Source of the DNA: Heterobilharzia americana | Lineage: Eukaryota; Platyhelminthes; Trematoda; Strigeidida; Schistosomatidae | Assembly: GCA_944470555.2 (NCBI GenBank) | Contig: OX104128.1 | Span: forward strand, 57,171,257-57,235,256 | Length of the DNA stretch: 64,000 bases | Reading direction: 5' to 3' | Part shown: positions 1 through 12,706 of the stretch, one piece after another | Layout of the letters: each line of letters opens with the position of its first letter | How positions within the stretch are numbered: position 1 is the first letter of the stretch | Program-made: the position numbers and the translations under genes | Notes under the pieces: model-generated | Told to the model about the DNA's origin: nothing | Database searches by the model: none | Seen by the model: the letters and a program-made list of their open reading frames with translations, nothing else

Positions 1-169
1 AGTGATAATATCAGGCTATCCGAAACCTTGGTAGATGGGATTATCTTGTAACCTGTGACCCATCGAATGGAAATCAAGTTCCTAGACAAATAAACCATAG
101 GTAGACTTTTTAAATATTGGAAGTAACTAATAGTGAGCATTTGCAGAGTAGATTTTAAACAAAGTCATA

Positions 170-1737
170 ACTTGGTTGTATTGTGTTCTGTCAGTCGGGT
201 TGTTTAGTCGTGGAGCTTTTGTCGTCTTTCCAGACGATACCATCAGCGCCAACTTCAGTATGAAGTGGCCTGTCAGTATCTCTCTATGCGTAATTTAGTA
301 GCTTGCCCTGATGAACTGGTTTGTGATTAGTTACTTCCTTTGATTGTTGTGTCACTGACTCCATACATTTTCTTGTTGGCTATTCCTCTACTTGACCTCT
401 GACCTTTGTGTTTATCACTTTCCTCATTGGATAATGGATACAACCTATGTCTATACACCTATTAATTGCTGATGGACATGATGTCAAGCTTCTAGGAATT
501 CTCTGATATTCTTTATGTTTCCCTATCCAAAATTTCTACATCGTCAAAATTGAACTCATGTTCATAGTTATTTATATGAATTGAAATGGGCGGTGAAATG
601 TAGTGACGTTTGGTAGCCAGTTGGTGTTCATGTAGTCGAAGGTGAATAGAGGGACCACTTTGTCCAACGTAGTGTTGACCATAATTACTGCAGTTACTCT
701 CGTAAATGATGTTCATTTTGTCTTCTTTGGTTGTTGTATTCTTTGGCCTACATAATAGTTTTTGGAGGAAATTTATTGAGCAACACCCATTGCAAGTCCT
801 CTCAGTAATATCATCGTGACTTCTTATGCATTCTTTATGCACGGTAGGATGATCCGTTTGTCGATTTCTGTCGATGACTTTTTAACTGGTGATCTACGGG
901 ATGGGCAGTTTTTGATGATGTTTCGTGGGTAGCCGTTATTTTTTAAGATAAGGTAATTTTCTTCGTTTCTTCGTGAAGTTGTTCTACTGTGATGGGTTCT
1001 CGCTCTTTTGAATAGAGTCTGCACACAAATAATTTTGTGCGTTGTTGGGTTGCGGCTACTATAGTTAAGGATTTGATCAATGTGCGTTGGCTTCCTGTAC
1101 ACTTGGGTTTCCGGTTTTCCGGTATTTGTTCTACTGACCAAAACATTCACGAATCGAAGTTAATTGTTCAACTCCTCAATTGTGAATTGCACATCATTGA
1201 AAATTTTGTTGATCAAACTGTATGTTTTCTAAATCATCCTTCTTAATGATGACAAAAATATCATCCACATAGGAAATCCAATTTTTGGTTTGATCTTAAA
1301 TAAAATTTTGGCTTCCAGTCTCTGCATCACTGTATCTGAAATTAGTCTGGATATCAATGATCTCACTGGAGTTCCTTTCATTTGCTTGTATATCTTGCCA
1401 TTAAATTGGAAGTATATTGTCAGACAAAGACCAGTGAGTTCCATCAGACCTAAATATTTAAGTCTTGTGCGCTCTGAAAGGTTTTTGTCTTCAGTGAGCA
1501 GAGGGTTCATAGTTTCCTCGACCAATTTTGGTTCGGTTGATGTGTATAATGCTGTGATATCGAAGGATGCCACTAATTCGCTGTCTTATATATTAATGTC
1601 TTTGATCTTTCTAAGAATTCTGTTTCTGATTTGATGGAATTTTCGTGTGATTGAACAAGGTATTTCAGTTTCTTCAAAAGTTCTCTTGATATGTAATATG
1701 ATAGAGTTCTCAGAAGTAAGGCTATTGGTCACTAAAT
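170..1737 (-). mobile_element. Penelope-like element PLE-A, 5'-truncated and broken
   Basis: Retroelement read right to left. From about 1735 to 1574 runs the segment before the RT core. SFDITALYT (near 1545-1570) and FNGKIYKQMKGTPV (near 1360-1410) match the PLE reverse transcriptase pattern, and the catalytic YVDD is at 1260-1271. YVDD lies in a different frame from the preceding RT block, so there is at least one frameshift. VYRKPTHIDQILN (near 1060-1095) is the usual PLE post-RT block. 842-513 encodes a GIY-YIG-type endonuclease domain (YGQHYVGQSG, then LHEHQLATKRH). 512-170 is the 3' untranslated end, which recurs at 7070-7478 and 34722-34880. The 5' end is missing and sits beside the (AT)n tract at 1757. 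PLEs encode RT plus GIY-YIG and are described from schistosomes; this copy is a pseudogene. Confidence 0.85.
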
Positions 1738-1754
1738 GACCTGAAACACCTTAT

Positions 1755-1756
<2 letters not shown>

Positions 1757-1849
<93 letters not shown>
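1757..1849. repeat. (AT)n microsatellite, ~93 bases
   Basis: Uninterrupted AT dinucleotides, immediately beyond the 5' truncation of PLE-A. Confidence 0.95.
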
Positions 1850-1852
<3 letters not shown>

Positions 1853-3894
1853 TATAAGAGACCATCTTTGGAATAAATCTCATCTATGATGACAGATGCT
1901 TATCGTTCCAAGTATGCCATACACTAAAGTCAAATTCAGTAGTAATTTAATCAGAAACCTGTGTTTATTTATATACTCATAGACTAAAAAACATCTTTAC
2001 GGTATTCCCATAATGACAGTCAGTTCTATCATGCTAGCTTAGTAGATTTCCATTGCAGAATATTACTAGACTATCAGGTTTTAGCATTCAAATTTATCTC
2101 TCTATATTAGATGTGAAACAATTAAAAGCAAAACATCTTACAATAGCGTAAGCTATTTGTATACTACTTTCATCATTTACTATATGAAGGCTTCTCGTGA
2201 GAAACTGTGGATATCTTTAGGTCTGAACAAGAGATAATTAGTATTTGACAAATATCGAATCTGTCAACGATAAATTCCTCTTACTCAAAACATTTAGTCT
2301 CTGTTTTGTCGTAAATTGGTCTCTTACTTAGTTTAGGGTAATTAAATGAGGAAGTAGTTTTGATCCTTCTACAAACAAGTTGTCAGTTTCCTTGATCGTT
2401 TGGAGATAATGGCTATGAGAATACTTCGTATTTTCTCGCCCATATATATGGTATACGCCTATGGCTGTGAAAATTTTGGTGTGCGTACGTAAATATAAGT
2501 TAAAAGTTTTCAGCCTATACGATACTTGATTATCTACTTAAGGTTTTATATGCTTTGTAACAACCCGCTTCTTTCTAATATATACCTGTCAGATGTGGAT
2601 ATCAGACGTAAGCACCATGAGAATGGTGATACCTTCTGATCACCCACAGGCCTGTCCTACTTTCTACCTTTTTGACAAATAACTCATTAGAGTGATCACT
2701 GTCCAGTATTCGTAAGTGCTACACTTTGAGATGAGATTTCATGAAGTGAGAAGTGATCGGTTAGGTCAACCAAGTCAAACATTGGGACATGCAATTACTG
2801 ATGACACTGGAATTGAGAGAAGTAAGAAAATGGCAATGCTCTCATTGGGTAACCAGATATCTCTGCTTTCGATCTCTTGAGGGGTCGTTGACGTGCACTG
2901 TTGACAAATCCAACGCTAGGACATAGCAGCTGTTCAGTGCTCACAGGTCTCTATTGCTTCTACAAATGATGTTAGTCAGTGAGGAATAGTACTCTGAAAC
3001 CGATTAATCCCAGCAATCATCCAAGGTAGATAAAAGCATATACTTAGGGCTTCTAACAAATTAGGCACTAAACATCTTATATTGTTGAACCACTCACTCT
3101 TGAATCCACTCCTATACACTCCACCTCTCTAACATGTTATAGCTGAAGTTTACAGTTTTGACAGTTTTCAAGTAGCTGTTCTATTATTACATACAGACGG
3201 AAAACCAGAACTGTTTACTAATTGTGCGACAGTGTAACATTTGTAGCATTGTCTCATGTTATTTCTCATTGAACCTACAGAACAGACAGCGCTATTGGTA
3301 TGTCATTCCAACTAAAATATGCGTATATTTGAGCAAAATTTTAAACTGTAAAATATAAACAAATGAATTGATCAGTGTCGTTTAATATCATTACTACTAT
3401 TTATTTATTGTTAAAGAGTGTATCAGTAAATATCGTTTTCTTGATCCAGCGTACCGTCTAGTTTACATGTGTATATCCGATTATCACATGTTTTAGCCAG
3501 TGATGAAAGGCGACGATATTAATCAGTGTGAACATACAATCTGAACTGTTGATACTTGATGTACATATATGCGTATATATTATTTGTTAAATACAAATTT
3601 GTTCATGTGGATAAATCATGTATTTAACCTATCCAACACACGCCTTACCTCGTTCTATACGTAAACAATTTTATCTAACCAGTAGTGTTAACGTGTGAAG
3701 ACATTATGGATATGAGTTTCTATCACTGAGAGATAAAAATATCAAAATAATGAAAATTGTAAGTGGATAGATAGAGTTATTCTATCGTAGTTGTATGGAT
3801 TCTTCAACAACAAACCTGAACTTCATCTTTGAGGGTCACTTGATCTTTCGAAAAATGAAAGCGGCTGTAAAACAACCAGAAGGTTTATTTAGAA
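1850..3894. other. No gene or repeat recognised
   Basis: AT-rich sequence without a supportable coding region. 2570-3060 is somewhat richer in GC, and CAGCTGTTCAGTGCTCACAGG at 2929-2949 faintly resembles a SINE-B ribozyme end, but nothing around it confirms that. Confidence 0.6.
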
Positions 3895-4145
3895 GTAGTA
3901 TTCATCATGGACTGACATCAGTTGGGGAACCATTGAAAATCTGGGAGCACTGGACTACTGTTTCGTCCTAGTATGGGACTCCTCAGCAGTACCTACCCGG
4001 CTAGGGGTCGAACTCAGGAGCTTTGGGTTTCACGGCGAGCGTGTTAACCATCCAGACACTGGGTCGGTTCCTGGTGGTTCACAGTTTCCATCTTTTGTTA
4101 ATTCACGACATAGCGCGACTATCACCCAAGGTCTTCAGTTTATTG
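3895..4145 (-). repeat. SINE-B copy with intact-core hammerhead
   Basis: tRNA-like repeat in reverse orientation: a B-box-like GTTCGACCCC (RC of 4004-4013), an A-box-like TGGTTAACACGC upstream, then the hammerhead and a tail ending GATGAATAC (RC of 3898-3906). The family occurs about 18 times in the window and is defined by the hammerhead half-stems GCACTG/CAGTGC and the tail TCAGTCCATGATGAATAC. Confidence 0.75.
3947..3992 (-). ncRNA. Hammerhead ribozyme, type I, core intact (SINE-B)
   Basis: On the minus strand: GUACUG, core CUGAGGA (RC of 3980-3986), stem II GUCC/GGAC fully paired, GAAA (RC of 3961-3964), a short stem III and GUC, with predicted cleavage after 3953. Stem I pairs GUACUG with CAGUGC (6 bp, one G-U). 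Stem III (CAG/UAG) has one mismatch. N7 is G, a tolerated position. Activity is predicted, not shown. Confidence 0.65.
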
Positions 4146-5309
4146 TCAAATCAAAATATATGCAAAAAGTAATGGTATGCATATGCTTAAATGTTGCCTT
4201 GATATTTTATGCAGCATTCTAGAAAGACATTCAGTCAATCCTAATGTCATACGGATGATCAAGTGGCTTTTTGAAGATGCTTGACATGCCATGATTAGTT
4301 GTGAAGACTTTCAGGGAATTCCAGGTTTCTTTGAGTAATCTAGGAAGTTCTGATATACTCCATTACACCCTCCGTTTTCTGTATCCTATACTACTTATAT
4401 ATTATATCTAGGCTGTTACACAACAGTACCACATATACTATACTTTCTCATATAATACTGTACAAAATCTTCGAGGTGTAAGTCTTGGGTTCAGTCGATA
4501 TCTAGGAATATTCTACAGGAGGACTGATATATTAAGTTGACTTCCACTCTTCAGCTAGATAAATGAACACATGAGAGAAGAATGTCATTGAAGAATTCAT
4601 TTATTCATTAACTCATAGTTTATAATTACACAGAGAAGAAAAAATATTTAGAGTAAACTAAAAGAAGGGAAATGTATAGGGTTTCATAAATTAATCGGAA
4701 GTAATAAGATTTTAAGGATTTCAATGAAGACGCTTAACACTATGAATTCCCTGGTAACCAAAGCGATTGTAAATATGCCAAAAAGAAAGTAACCTAATTA
4801 GAGTAGAAACTATTCCTTGAATTTAATTTATCATTTTGTAAACTGTATTAATCTCTTTTATCAAATATTAAAGCAATGTTGGTAATTTCGGTGACTAGTT
4901 TGTGGGGATGGATTAATTTGAAGGTAATTTTTATTACGAGTTAATATCAGATGAAAAACTTTTATGAACTTGAGGATAGTGGATAGTTGTGTTATCCTAG
5001 TTTGCAACACCCTCGACAACCTTACGAAGAGTCAAGCCGAGGACAGTCAGGTCTCATAGTGAACTTGTTAGTATTTAACCACTAGCTTGATATGTTCGTA
5101 GTGTTCATTGTTTTGTACTAAAATATTTTGTCGTCATTTTACTGTACTAGCCACTTTTGGGAAGCAAATTCAATTAAGCAACCGTCTTGTTAAGTGTCAT
5201 TTGCATATACGCTAAACTGATACTTTAGAGGTGATCGCTTCACTGTCGAACGCCTAGTCTAATAGCCTCATCTTGTTGAGTATTCGCTGACTTGATAATG
5301 ATCAAAAGG
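4146..5309. other. No gene or repeat recognised
   Basis: AT-rich, stops in all frames, no family match to other parts of the window. Confidence 0.6.
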
Positions 5310-5746
5310 TCCGTTTGTCAACTTCCCCGTACTAGGCGAAGTTGGATTCGGTTGGAAGAGGGTTCAGGGTGGCCAGATGAAGACGTTGGACCAGTTGTTT
5401 TAGTCCCTGATTGTTGGTCCAAGTCATGTGGAGGAGATGTAGACTGCCTGGTGGGGGTTTTCAAGATCATAGGAATCAGTGACTGAGAACTCTTTGTGAG
5501 ATAACTGAATGTCGTTTACAGCAGCGCAGATGTATTCAATGCTTGAAATCTTCTAAAGTTTGAATATTCCCACAAACGTTTATCTTCAAATTGTTTATTC
5601 TCTCACACTACGTTGTCTACTTTGATATCACCCTTTTTCAATTCTCCTATTCTTTTTGTACTAAGGTGAAGTGAGGCGACTTGAGCCGATCCACCTGTGT
5701 GCGAGGATATACGTTGATTTTGTCAGTCAGTCAGTCAGTCAGTCAG
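5310..5746 (+). mobile_element. RTE-2 3' end with (TCAG)n tail
   Basis: Tail of a second non-LTR family. It resembles 18020-18430, 24020-24410 and 60500-60890 (blocks around GGTTCAGGGTGGCCAGA and ATGTAGACTGCCTGGT). The encoded C-terminus is of the GGQTKTW...LSHVG..RLPGWGPRDYRNQWLETLGD type, though frames are broken here. The 3' end is a perfect (TCAG)n run at 5722-5746, in keeping with the short-repeat termini of RTE-type elements. Confidence 0.75.
5722..5746. repeat. (TCAG)n run
   Basis: Six tetranucleotide units forming the 3' end of RTE-2. A looser version at 39338-39367 has no RTE-2 beside it. Confidence 0.85.
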
Positions 5747-6129
5747 ATCTAGGTGGAAATTAATTCTATACTGGATTTCTTTTTTTCGTAAATAGTATCT
5801 AATGATACAATATTGTTTACTGAATGACATTTCCGATACAAATTATTCCACATAATGACATCAAGATAGTCAAGCGACCAGATATCAGAAGTTCTGCGGC
5901 TGCATTGATATGATTTTGAACAATAGCTTGTCCTCGAAACATCATCCAATAGATAATACTGAATCACTCACTGTGTACTACACGGTAAGTTAACAAATCT
6001 AATATGGATAATGCAAAAATAAAGACGTTTTGCAGAACAGAAAGAGGTTATCTCACTTTGCAGACTCTCATCAGCTGCAAGCAACTAACAATTGAAAGGA
6101 AATATATTCTTAGTAATAACGAAACAACA
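5747..6129. other. Possible remnant of a PLE-like terminus
   Basis: 5780-5960 (RC of TGTTTACTGAATGACATTTCC and ATTCCACATAATGACATC) faintly resembles the PLE-B non-coding end near 26660-26720. Otherwise nothing is recognised. Confidence 0.35.
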
Positions 6130-6540
6130 TTTGATATTGATCTTGGTAACTGGCAGAGGAATCCAGGAAGTACGTCTCGCAGTGTTTGGAACTTGCCAGC
6201 TGGAGGTACCTGCAACCCTATGAGTGATGTTATTGCCACGGGAGACCGAACGCAGCAACCTCCACCTCAAACGCCAGGGTGTTATCCACCAAGCCACTGG
6301 GGCACGATAGCAACCTTTTGTGCAACGGGTATTAATTGTTGTAATGATACTTGTAATTACCCGCTGCTATACAGGGCCGAATTGTTCAACGACTGTCCCA
6401 GATAGGACGAAATGCGTCTCCTGGATTCCTCTGCTAGTCACCAAGATCAACATAACATCATAAATATCCGGCAGCATCGAGACATCTGCATGGGAGCCCA
6501 TCTGCCAACAGAGGTCAAGCAATTTGCCCCTTATTTGTTA
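6130..6540. repeat. SINE-A inverted pair
   Basis: A minus-strand SINE-A (hammerhead remnant at about 6150-6225, tRNA-like head RC to about 6310) runs into a plus-strand hammerhead remnant (AGATAGGACGAAATGCG, 6391-6407) and the SINE-A tail (AGCCCATCTGCCAACAGAGG to about 6520). Both cores are damaged: the minus copy has lost the CTGATGA...GAAA pattern, and the plus copy reads ACGACTGTCCC where CTGATGAGTCCC is expected. Confidence 0.65.
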
Positions 6541-7069
6541 ATTATTCTGAAGAATTGAGAAATATTTATTTAATGTCCTATTTCCATCAGGTGCCTGGTG
6601 GTTGTGCTGGTAAACACCATGCTATCCTTCAAACACTTGTTTCTCGGAATATGCTCATCAAATCAAGTAGATGCACTTTTTTCATTCCTTTGTATGCACT
6701 TGCTTTCACAAGCAAAGTTGGAGGTGATATGAACTCGGCCTTTGTCTACTTTCGACTGTGCCATTGAGTATACTGTATTCCAAACTGAGATTAACCTGGC
6801 ACTAGTGCAGATTTTATTCTTTTATCTATTCTTTCAGATGTCTCATCACCTTTGAATGCTAGATGAAGGAAAATAAGTTCCCTGTCAACAGTTTGATATT
6901 TCACTCTTAATAAATTCGAATATGGAAATTTGCTATCCGGTTCTACACTGGCCACTATCTATCGTATTATCCTTGAAAATAAAGATTTCATCAAGATGTA
7001 GTTATGTAGAAGTCAATTATAGATAGAGAACGAAGGGCACCTGAATGAATAAACCAGTCAGTCAGTTCC

Positions 7070-7478
7070 TGTACATAAATGTGTTGGTTGTACTGTGTTC
7101 TCTGAGCTGAGTTGTTTAGTCGTGTAACTTTCATCGTCTTTCTAGATGATATCATCAGCGCCAACTTCAGTGTGAAGTGAGCTGTCAATATCTCTCCATG
7201 AGTAATTTAGTAGCTTGCTCCGACGAACTGGTTTATAATTGGTTGTTTTGTCTGATTATCGTGTCACTGACTGCATACATTTTCTTGTTGGCTATTCCTC
7301 TGCTTTACCTCTGTGTTGTTTATCATTTTTCTTATTGGTTGATAGATTCAGTCTGTGTCTTTACATCGACTGATTACTGACTGACCTGAATGCCAAACCT
7401 CTAAGGATTCTCTGGCGTTCTTCGTGTTTCCTCTCTCCGTCCAAGATTTATACATTGCCAAAATTCATTTCATAGGTG
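7070..7478 (-). mobile_element. PLE-A 3'-end fragment
   Basis: Matches 170-560 over its length, including the end of the GIY-YIG region (around 7450-7478) and the whole 3' tail. It is 5'-truncated at about 7478. The tail contains a hammerhead-like core on the minus strand (CTGATGA at 7152-7158, GAAA at 7129-7132), discussed as a finding. Confidence 0.75.
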
Positions 7479-7939
7479 TTCTTATTAGTACAGCATAAGC
7501 TTTTTCATAAAACGAAGAGAAAAAACTCACCCGGTCACCTTATGTACATTCCTGCAATAAGCAATGGGCCGCACCTATTGTGTGAAGGCTATTTACAATA
7601 CCTGGCTGCCCAAACTACAGTAGGTAGAGCGGATCTGAAACCTACAACTCAATGGTTGGTAGTCATCTTCCTAAACCATCAAGCCACAAACCTACTTTTC
7701 TAAGAAGGCTAATGTCGAAGTAAGTTATTCACATGTCTGCCAGTCATTTACCCTTCCAAGAGCTGTTTACAGAAGTCTTCGAGAAGTAGTAAGACTGGCC
7801 AGCTATACCTACAATGGAACGTTATCATACCTCTAACTATCTGCCCAAACTACACACATTTCAGTTAACTGAAAGGATAGAATTCTGCAGATAGTAAGCA
7901 TTGTTTTCAGCGGTAATATACAAAAAGTAACCTGTTTTC

Positions 7940-8035
7940 ATCTTGATGACCAGAAGTAAAATCAAGGACGTGCGTTTCGTTCTATTTGGGACTCATCAGC
8001 TGGATATGTCTTCAATCCAGTAAGTAATGTTGTAA
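7940..8035 (-). repeat. SINE-A fragment with hammerhead
   Basis: Reverse-oriented piece with the hammerhead and a short part upstream of it (RC of AGTAAGTAATGTTGT, a decayed GTGATGTTGTTCC). The tRNA-like head is missing. Confidence 0.6.
7961..8005 (-). ncRNA. Hammerhead ribozyme with intact core (SINE-A)
   Basis: Minus strand: AUCCAG, CUGAUGA (RC of 7993-7999), stem II GUCC/GAAC (one mismatch), GAAA (RC of 7975-7978), CGCACGUC, then CUUGAU. Stem I has one C-U mismatch. All conserved core bases are present, but both mismatches make activity uncertain. Confidence 0.55.
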
Positions 8036-9964
8036 CTTGATTTAGTTTGTATTGTTTTAAATAACGCATGGAATAGAATTTCTTGCATTTTATCCTAAAT
8101 TTTAAGCATAGTCATACTATTATAGACTTAGAGTTCGAGTTGTCAAGTTAATAGACTACGTGTAAGTCTGACAAACAATTCTTTGTCATTATTTGTCTGA
8201 CCTGGCAGAATGGTTGACTCATTTAACTTCGTAAGATGTTACTTTACTTTCCGTGAAAAATTCATCCTAATGAGTATCTAATCTAGGCATTTACTTCGTG
8301 TATAGCATTCTCGAGGATAATCGATAATCAAATATACAAAGAAGGCTAGAAAAATAAAAGCTAATCTGGAAACAGGGAACAAACTCATGATGCCGTACAC
8401 ACACATACACGCCTACTCAAAACTGACGCACCTATATGTCTGTATTTATTTCCTTTCTTCTACAACGTATTACCATGAATGAGTAAATAGATTGGGTAGG
8501 AAAAATAACTATTTACCTTATTCGTTTCTAGAATCTATAAGATAAAGTTTAATGGAGCCTCTCAATGGCATAATTGTCTGTTTTCTATTGATTTGTTTCT
8601 TTACTATTTACCACTCTCTTCATTGATTGCTGTTCTGTGATAGGACTATGATCTCATATGGTTTGGGTTTTTTTCTCTGTTAGCTTTTTTCCTTAAATAG
8701 TTTCCCTAGTTACCTTGGTTGCAAGCAGTAGAATTCGTAAAATAAGTCCAAAAAGTAGGACTAAGTTTGCCTTTGCTATGCACGCACACATATACACAGA
8801 TAGATTGCCGTTGGAAGCAGTTATATAACTCAAGATTTTATACATTACAATGGTTTGAGTGCTATGGAGTCAAAAGAGAATACAAAATTGAGTAGGTTAT
8901 GCTTCTAATCTCTGCTTCAACTTATTCTTTCAAGACAAAAGTTGTACACACTATTGTCCTTACTTTATCATACTTTTCTTTCAACACTTAAAGTGTACCT
9001 GTAAATAAAAATGTACTTTAAATCAACATTCTCACCTCCAATATCAACATACTAATACTTGTCACTAAATATAGTGAAGTTTACTTTGAGATGACGATAT
9101 TTACTGATGCTGATATCCTTTCCTCAGTCCTTCTTCTCGGTAGATATTATTTTGGTTGCATGCAATCAACAAAACCCAATGGGCTTGAGTTTCATGTTTG
9201 TTAACACTCGTCATCATGGTGCGTTGGTGACTTGAAGCGAACTGAGGCAAATTATGACTGACCTTCTATAGGACTGAATAAGACTTATTGATTAGTTACT
9301 GGAAGGGAGTCAATTTTAGGTTGTGTGATTTATAGTGGCGACCGAATTCTGTTTACCAATTTGTAAAGTGATCACCAGACTAGGAGATTAAGCGTTACAC
9401 TGGACGGAACCTATGCACCAGGCTTCTGTCGACTGTTTCAAACCATACGATAGCACCTAGCAGAAGCGTAACGCTGAGTCCTTAGGCTTGGTGTCTTCGT
9501 TAAAAAATGGTCAACAAGGTTCGGTCAGCACATGAAAGTAGGCAGCATGAAATTGGTTACTATCCAGCGAACATCAAGTATTTCTGTAGGTATATTTGCT
9601 TTGGATTACTTTACAGTTTGATTCATAAATGATCAACATATTGGTTATCATAAGTGGAGATTACAAAAATTAGAGCAAAGCAGGTGCATAAATCTCTGAA
9701 TTATATTTGATGGATGATATCATTATGCCAAGGATAATAATCTTCCTATCATCTCACTACATACAACTCAGTCTACTTATTTCAATTTCCCTTCAAAAAT
9801 GTGAAGGCTGACAATAAATAGCCTACAAAAATTCAGTCATTATCAGAATATAGTAAGTAACTCAGCATACTGCAGTATCCAGACTATATTTACTCATAGT
9901 TTGAAGGTTTCTGAGAATTTATTGATTTACAGATTGTATGTATCAACAGCTAGAGAACTTTGAA
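8036..9964. other. No gene or repeat recognised
   Basis: AT-rich. 9110-9560 has higher GC and a less biased composition, which may mark an unidentified old repeat. Confidence 0.6.
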
Positions 9965-10240
9965 GATCTTCGAGCACTGAGCAGCTGTTTTGTCCTGCCG
10001 TTGAACTCCTCAGCACTACGCACCTACGACTCTTTCGGGGAACTTCAAATTTCGTGGCGACTAACTGAGCCACTGAGTTCACAAGTTCCTATGTATTGAT
10101 TCGGGAAATAGCGTATTAGTCCTCTCATCTGACTTGGTAAACCCCACCGGTCACCACCCTAGGAAATCCATTCTGAAAAATGTCACTAATGAATAGGAGT
10201 TAGTAATTGATTTTTGAAGTTCGTAACGATTGATCGATTA
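9965..10240 (-). repeat. SINE-B, decayed
   Basis: Recognisable by GAGCACTGAGCAGCTGTTTTG, GAACTCCTCAGCACTACGC and the downstream head; the hammerhead stem II has been lost. The far end (CCCACCGGTCACCA) matches the 5' region of other copies. Confidence 0.6.
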
Positions 10241-11039
10241 CAAGGTAGTTCACAAACTGATTTCTGAATGGATTCACTTATAGAAGATCAGTTGAAATGC
10301 TTAGTTTTTGGTTGCGGTTCGCAGTCACCAGCTGATGCATTATTAAGGACATGTACTTTGCTTCGTATTGAATAAAATCCCCTAATAACATTTCAAGAAA
10401 TGATATCTGAATACTAGAGACCGTTGATTTTATAACGTAGCACGAAAATTAATCAGCGTATTAATCCTTTGAATCTTGATGTAATATACGTAGTTAAATA
10501 CAGTCATGTTTCTCTAAGGTCTTCTGTGTTTTTGGCAGTTGAGAAATCTTTTGAAATTGATGAGATATGGTTTAAAAGTGGAACCTGTTTCTTGAAAGTC
10601 AGGCCTATGAATGAGGTAGATCATTAGACTTCTAAAGTGCAATACTATTTACATAAGTGCACATGAAATGAAGCGGGTGGTCTTCTTGCGCAATCACTGT
10701 CCTGTTATGTAATCTACGAAATGAAGAGGTTATTTCAGGAATTTTGTTTTCGAATACCAAGATCTTGGAACCTTTATACTGCATTATCTTTAAAATTAAT
10801 ACGTGTTAAACTCTCTAACTGAATCAAAATATTCACAAATCAGTATGCTTTATTTAATTACAAACTTCATTTTTAAAAATAGGTACTTCCATATTATTAC
10901 AGCAACTTTCCTGAAGGAAACAAATTCTGTATTACCCACAATTATTTGCAGAAATCCTAAGCAGTTAATACATTCTTTTCATCCTTCCAACTAGGTGAAG
11001 TTAATTGGTCTAGTAATAATAGCAAAAGATAGGAAAGAC
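10241..11039. other. No gene or repeat recognised
   Basis: The 63-codon open frame at 10803-10994 has no protein-like pattern. Confidence 0.6.
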
Positions 11040-11250
11040 TGTACCTACTGAGACTGGAATCCGGGACCAATCTCTTCAACCGCCGAGATGTTTCATCACT
11101 AGACTACTGAGTCACGATAGCCACTTATTGTGCGACGGATATAGTTTTCACGTCATTGCTTGTAATTTCCGCTGATAGGCTTTATTCATCAATTATATCT
11201 GCCAATCCACCTTTGAGACTTTGATACTTGTAATTTTTCGTGACTGATTT
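11040..11250 (-). repeat. SINE-A head fragment
   Basis: Resembles the reversed tRNA-like head and adjoining 5' part (GTCACGATAGCCACTT; CTTGTAATTTCCGCTG). No hammerhead core is present. Confidence 0.5.
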
Positions 11251-11574
11251 GACCCAATTAATCGATCTTTGTTAACATTTCTGGCTCTTGTGCGGATACC
11301 TCGATACTGTTAATTGTTTCAGCTTGATAGTAATTATTGATAGGTAGGTATGTTTGAAATTGCGTATACACTTTGTGTAGAAATACTTAAGACTGTCCCC
11401 ACTGTCAGCATTCCCCTAGGAAACAAGTTAAGGTTTGATAATAGTAATACTAACAACTGTTCATTGGAACGGTCATAATAAAGAGTTGGGCAGTATAGAA
11501 GATGAGAAGGTTAGTTTAGAGACTTTACTTTTATTGAGGTGCTCAAAAGTTCTAGGCATATTTGGCTGACTAAG

Positions 11575-11925
11575 CGTTTAAAATATCAATCAATGAATCC
11601 CCTACAAGCCTCAAAATTGAATAATACTAGTACTCACTAGTGATTCGCTTTGAGAGGGTATTCTCAAAGATCTAATGAGAAGTCATGACCAGTGGACTCA
11701 ACTAATTCAAATACGGGAACAGTTATTCAACCACGGTGTTGGATGGTCGCAGGACCTAAAAGTCCTGAGTTCAATCCCTGTTGTGGTCATAGGTGCGTAC
11801 TACTGAGCAGTCCTACACTAGGACGAAACACCTACCCAGTGCTTCCAAGCTTCCATTGTCTCTCTGACTGATGTCAGTCCCTCATTAATAACTACCTGAA
11901 ATCAATCAATAAATCCTCACAAATC
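11575..11925 (+). repeat. SINE-B copy, defective hammerhead
   Basis: Contains the 5' region (CACTAGTGATTCGCTTTGAG), a tRNA-like head with B-box-like GAGTTCAATCC (about 11769-11779) and a hammerhead reading CTGAGCA (conserved G8 changed to C) with GGACGAAAC kept. The tail ends in an ATCAATCAATAAAT run. Confidence 0.65.
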
Positions 11926-12653
11926 TCACAATCGAATGAAAAATATTCCGATTGATTAAACTGGTTTTTATTCATCTTTTGCACAACTATTATGTATCAG
12001 TGCACAAATATTTATCGTGACAAATGAATGATTCTTATGTAACTGCAAAACCATTTCATCAAAAAATCAGTAGTTTGTTGAAATTTCACTTCTCACATCT
12101 GGATAGTCCTAGTAAACTTCTCTTCCCACCGCCTTCTTCATTCAATTTCTATTCTCCAGGATTTTTTTCGTTTCTAGTCATGATGCAGGGCAAAAAAAAC
12201 TGAAACTTATAATGATTTATAGTCTTTTCAACATTTGTTAACATTGATGGGTGGTGAAAGAGACTGAAATTAGAGAAGGCTGAAACAGAACAAACCAACA
12301 GTACCTAAAATTTTGAGCTTGGAATTGTTTATTAATAGTGTACAGGGATTACTGTTTCAAAGATCTAAGACACTAGCTGCATTATGTATAAGTATTAGTA
12401 GTAGTGTCATCAAAAGAATTCTAATCGTTAACTTGTCCATTTCAAAAGAATACAGAGAAATCTGTCTTTGATGATCTTAGAGGAATCAGTTTAACTAACA
12501 TTATGTTCATGAATCCAGGGGATAATTTACTAGCCTTTATCTCATTAACTTTTCGTCTCTGATATACTTCTATCTATTTCGCTATCATTCTTTATTAGTT
12601 CACTTTGTAATTGTGTGCTGTTGAGAACTAATTTTTTGTCTGTCTATGTTCTT

Positions 12654-12706
<53 letters not shown>

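Noticed and set aside
2925..2960. SINE-B ribozyme end
   Set aside because: About 20 matching bases only; neither the core, the head nor the tail could be found around them.
6004..6405. 133-codon plus-strand open frame
   Set aside because: Its second half is the inverted SINE-A pair, including the ribozyme remnant, so the frame is a chance reading through repeats.
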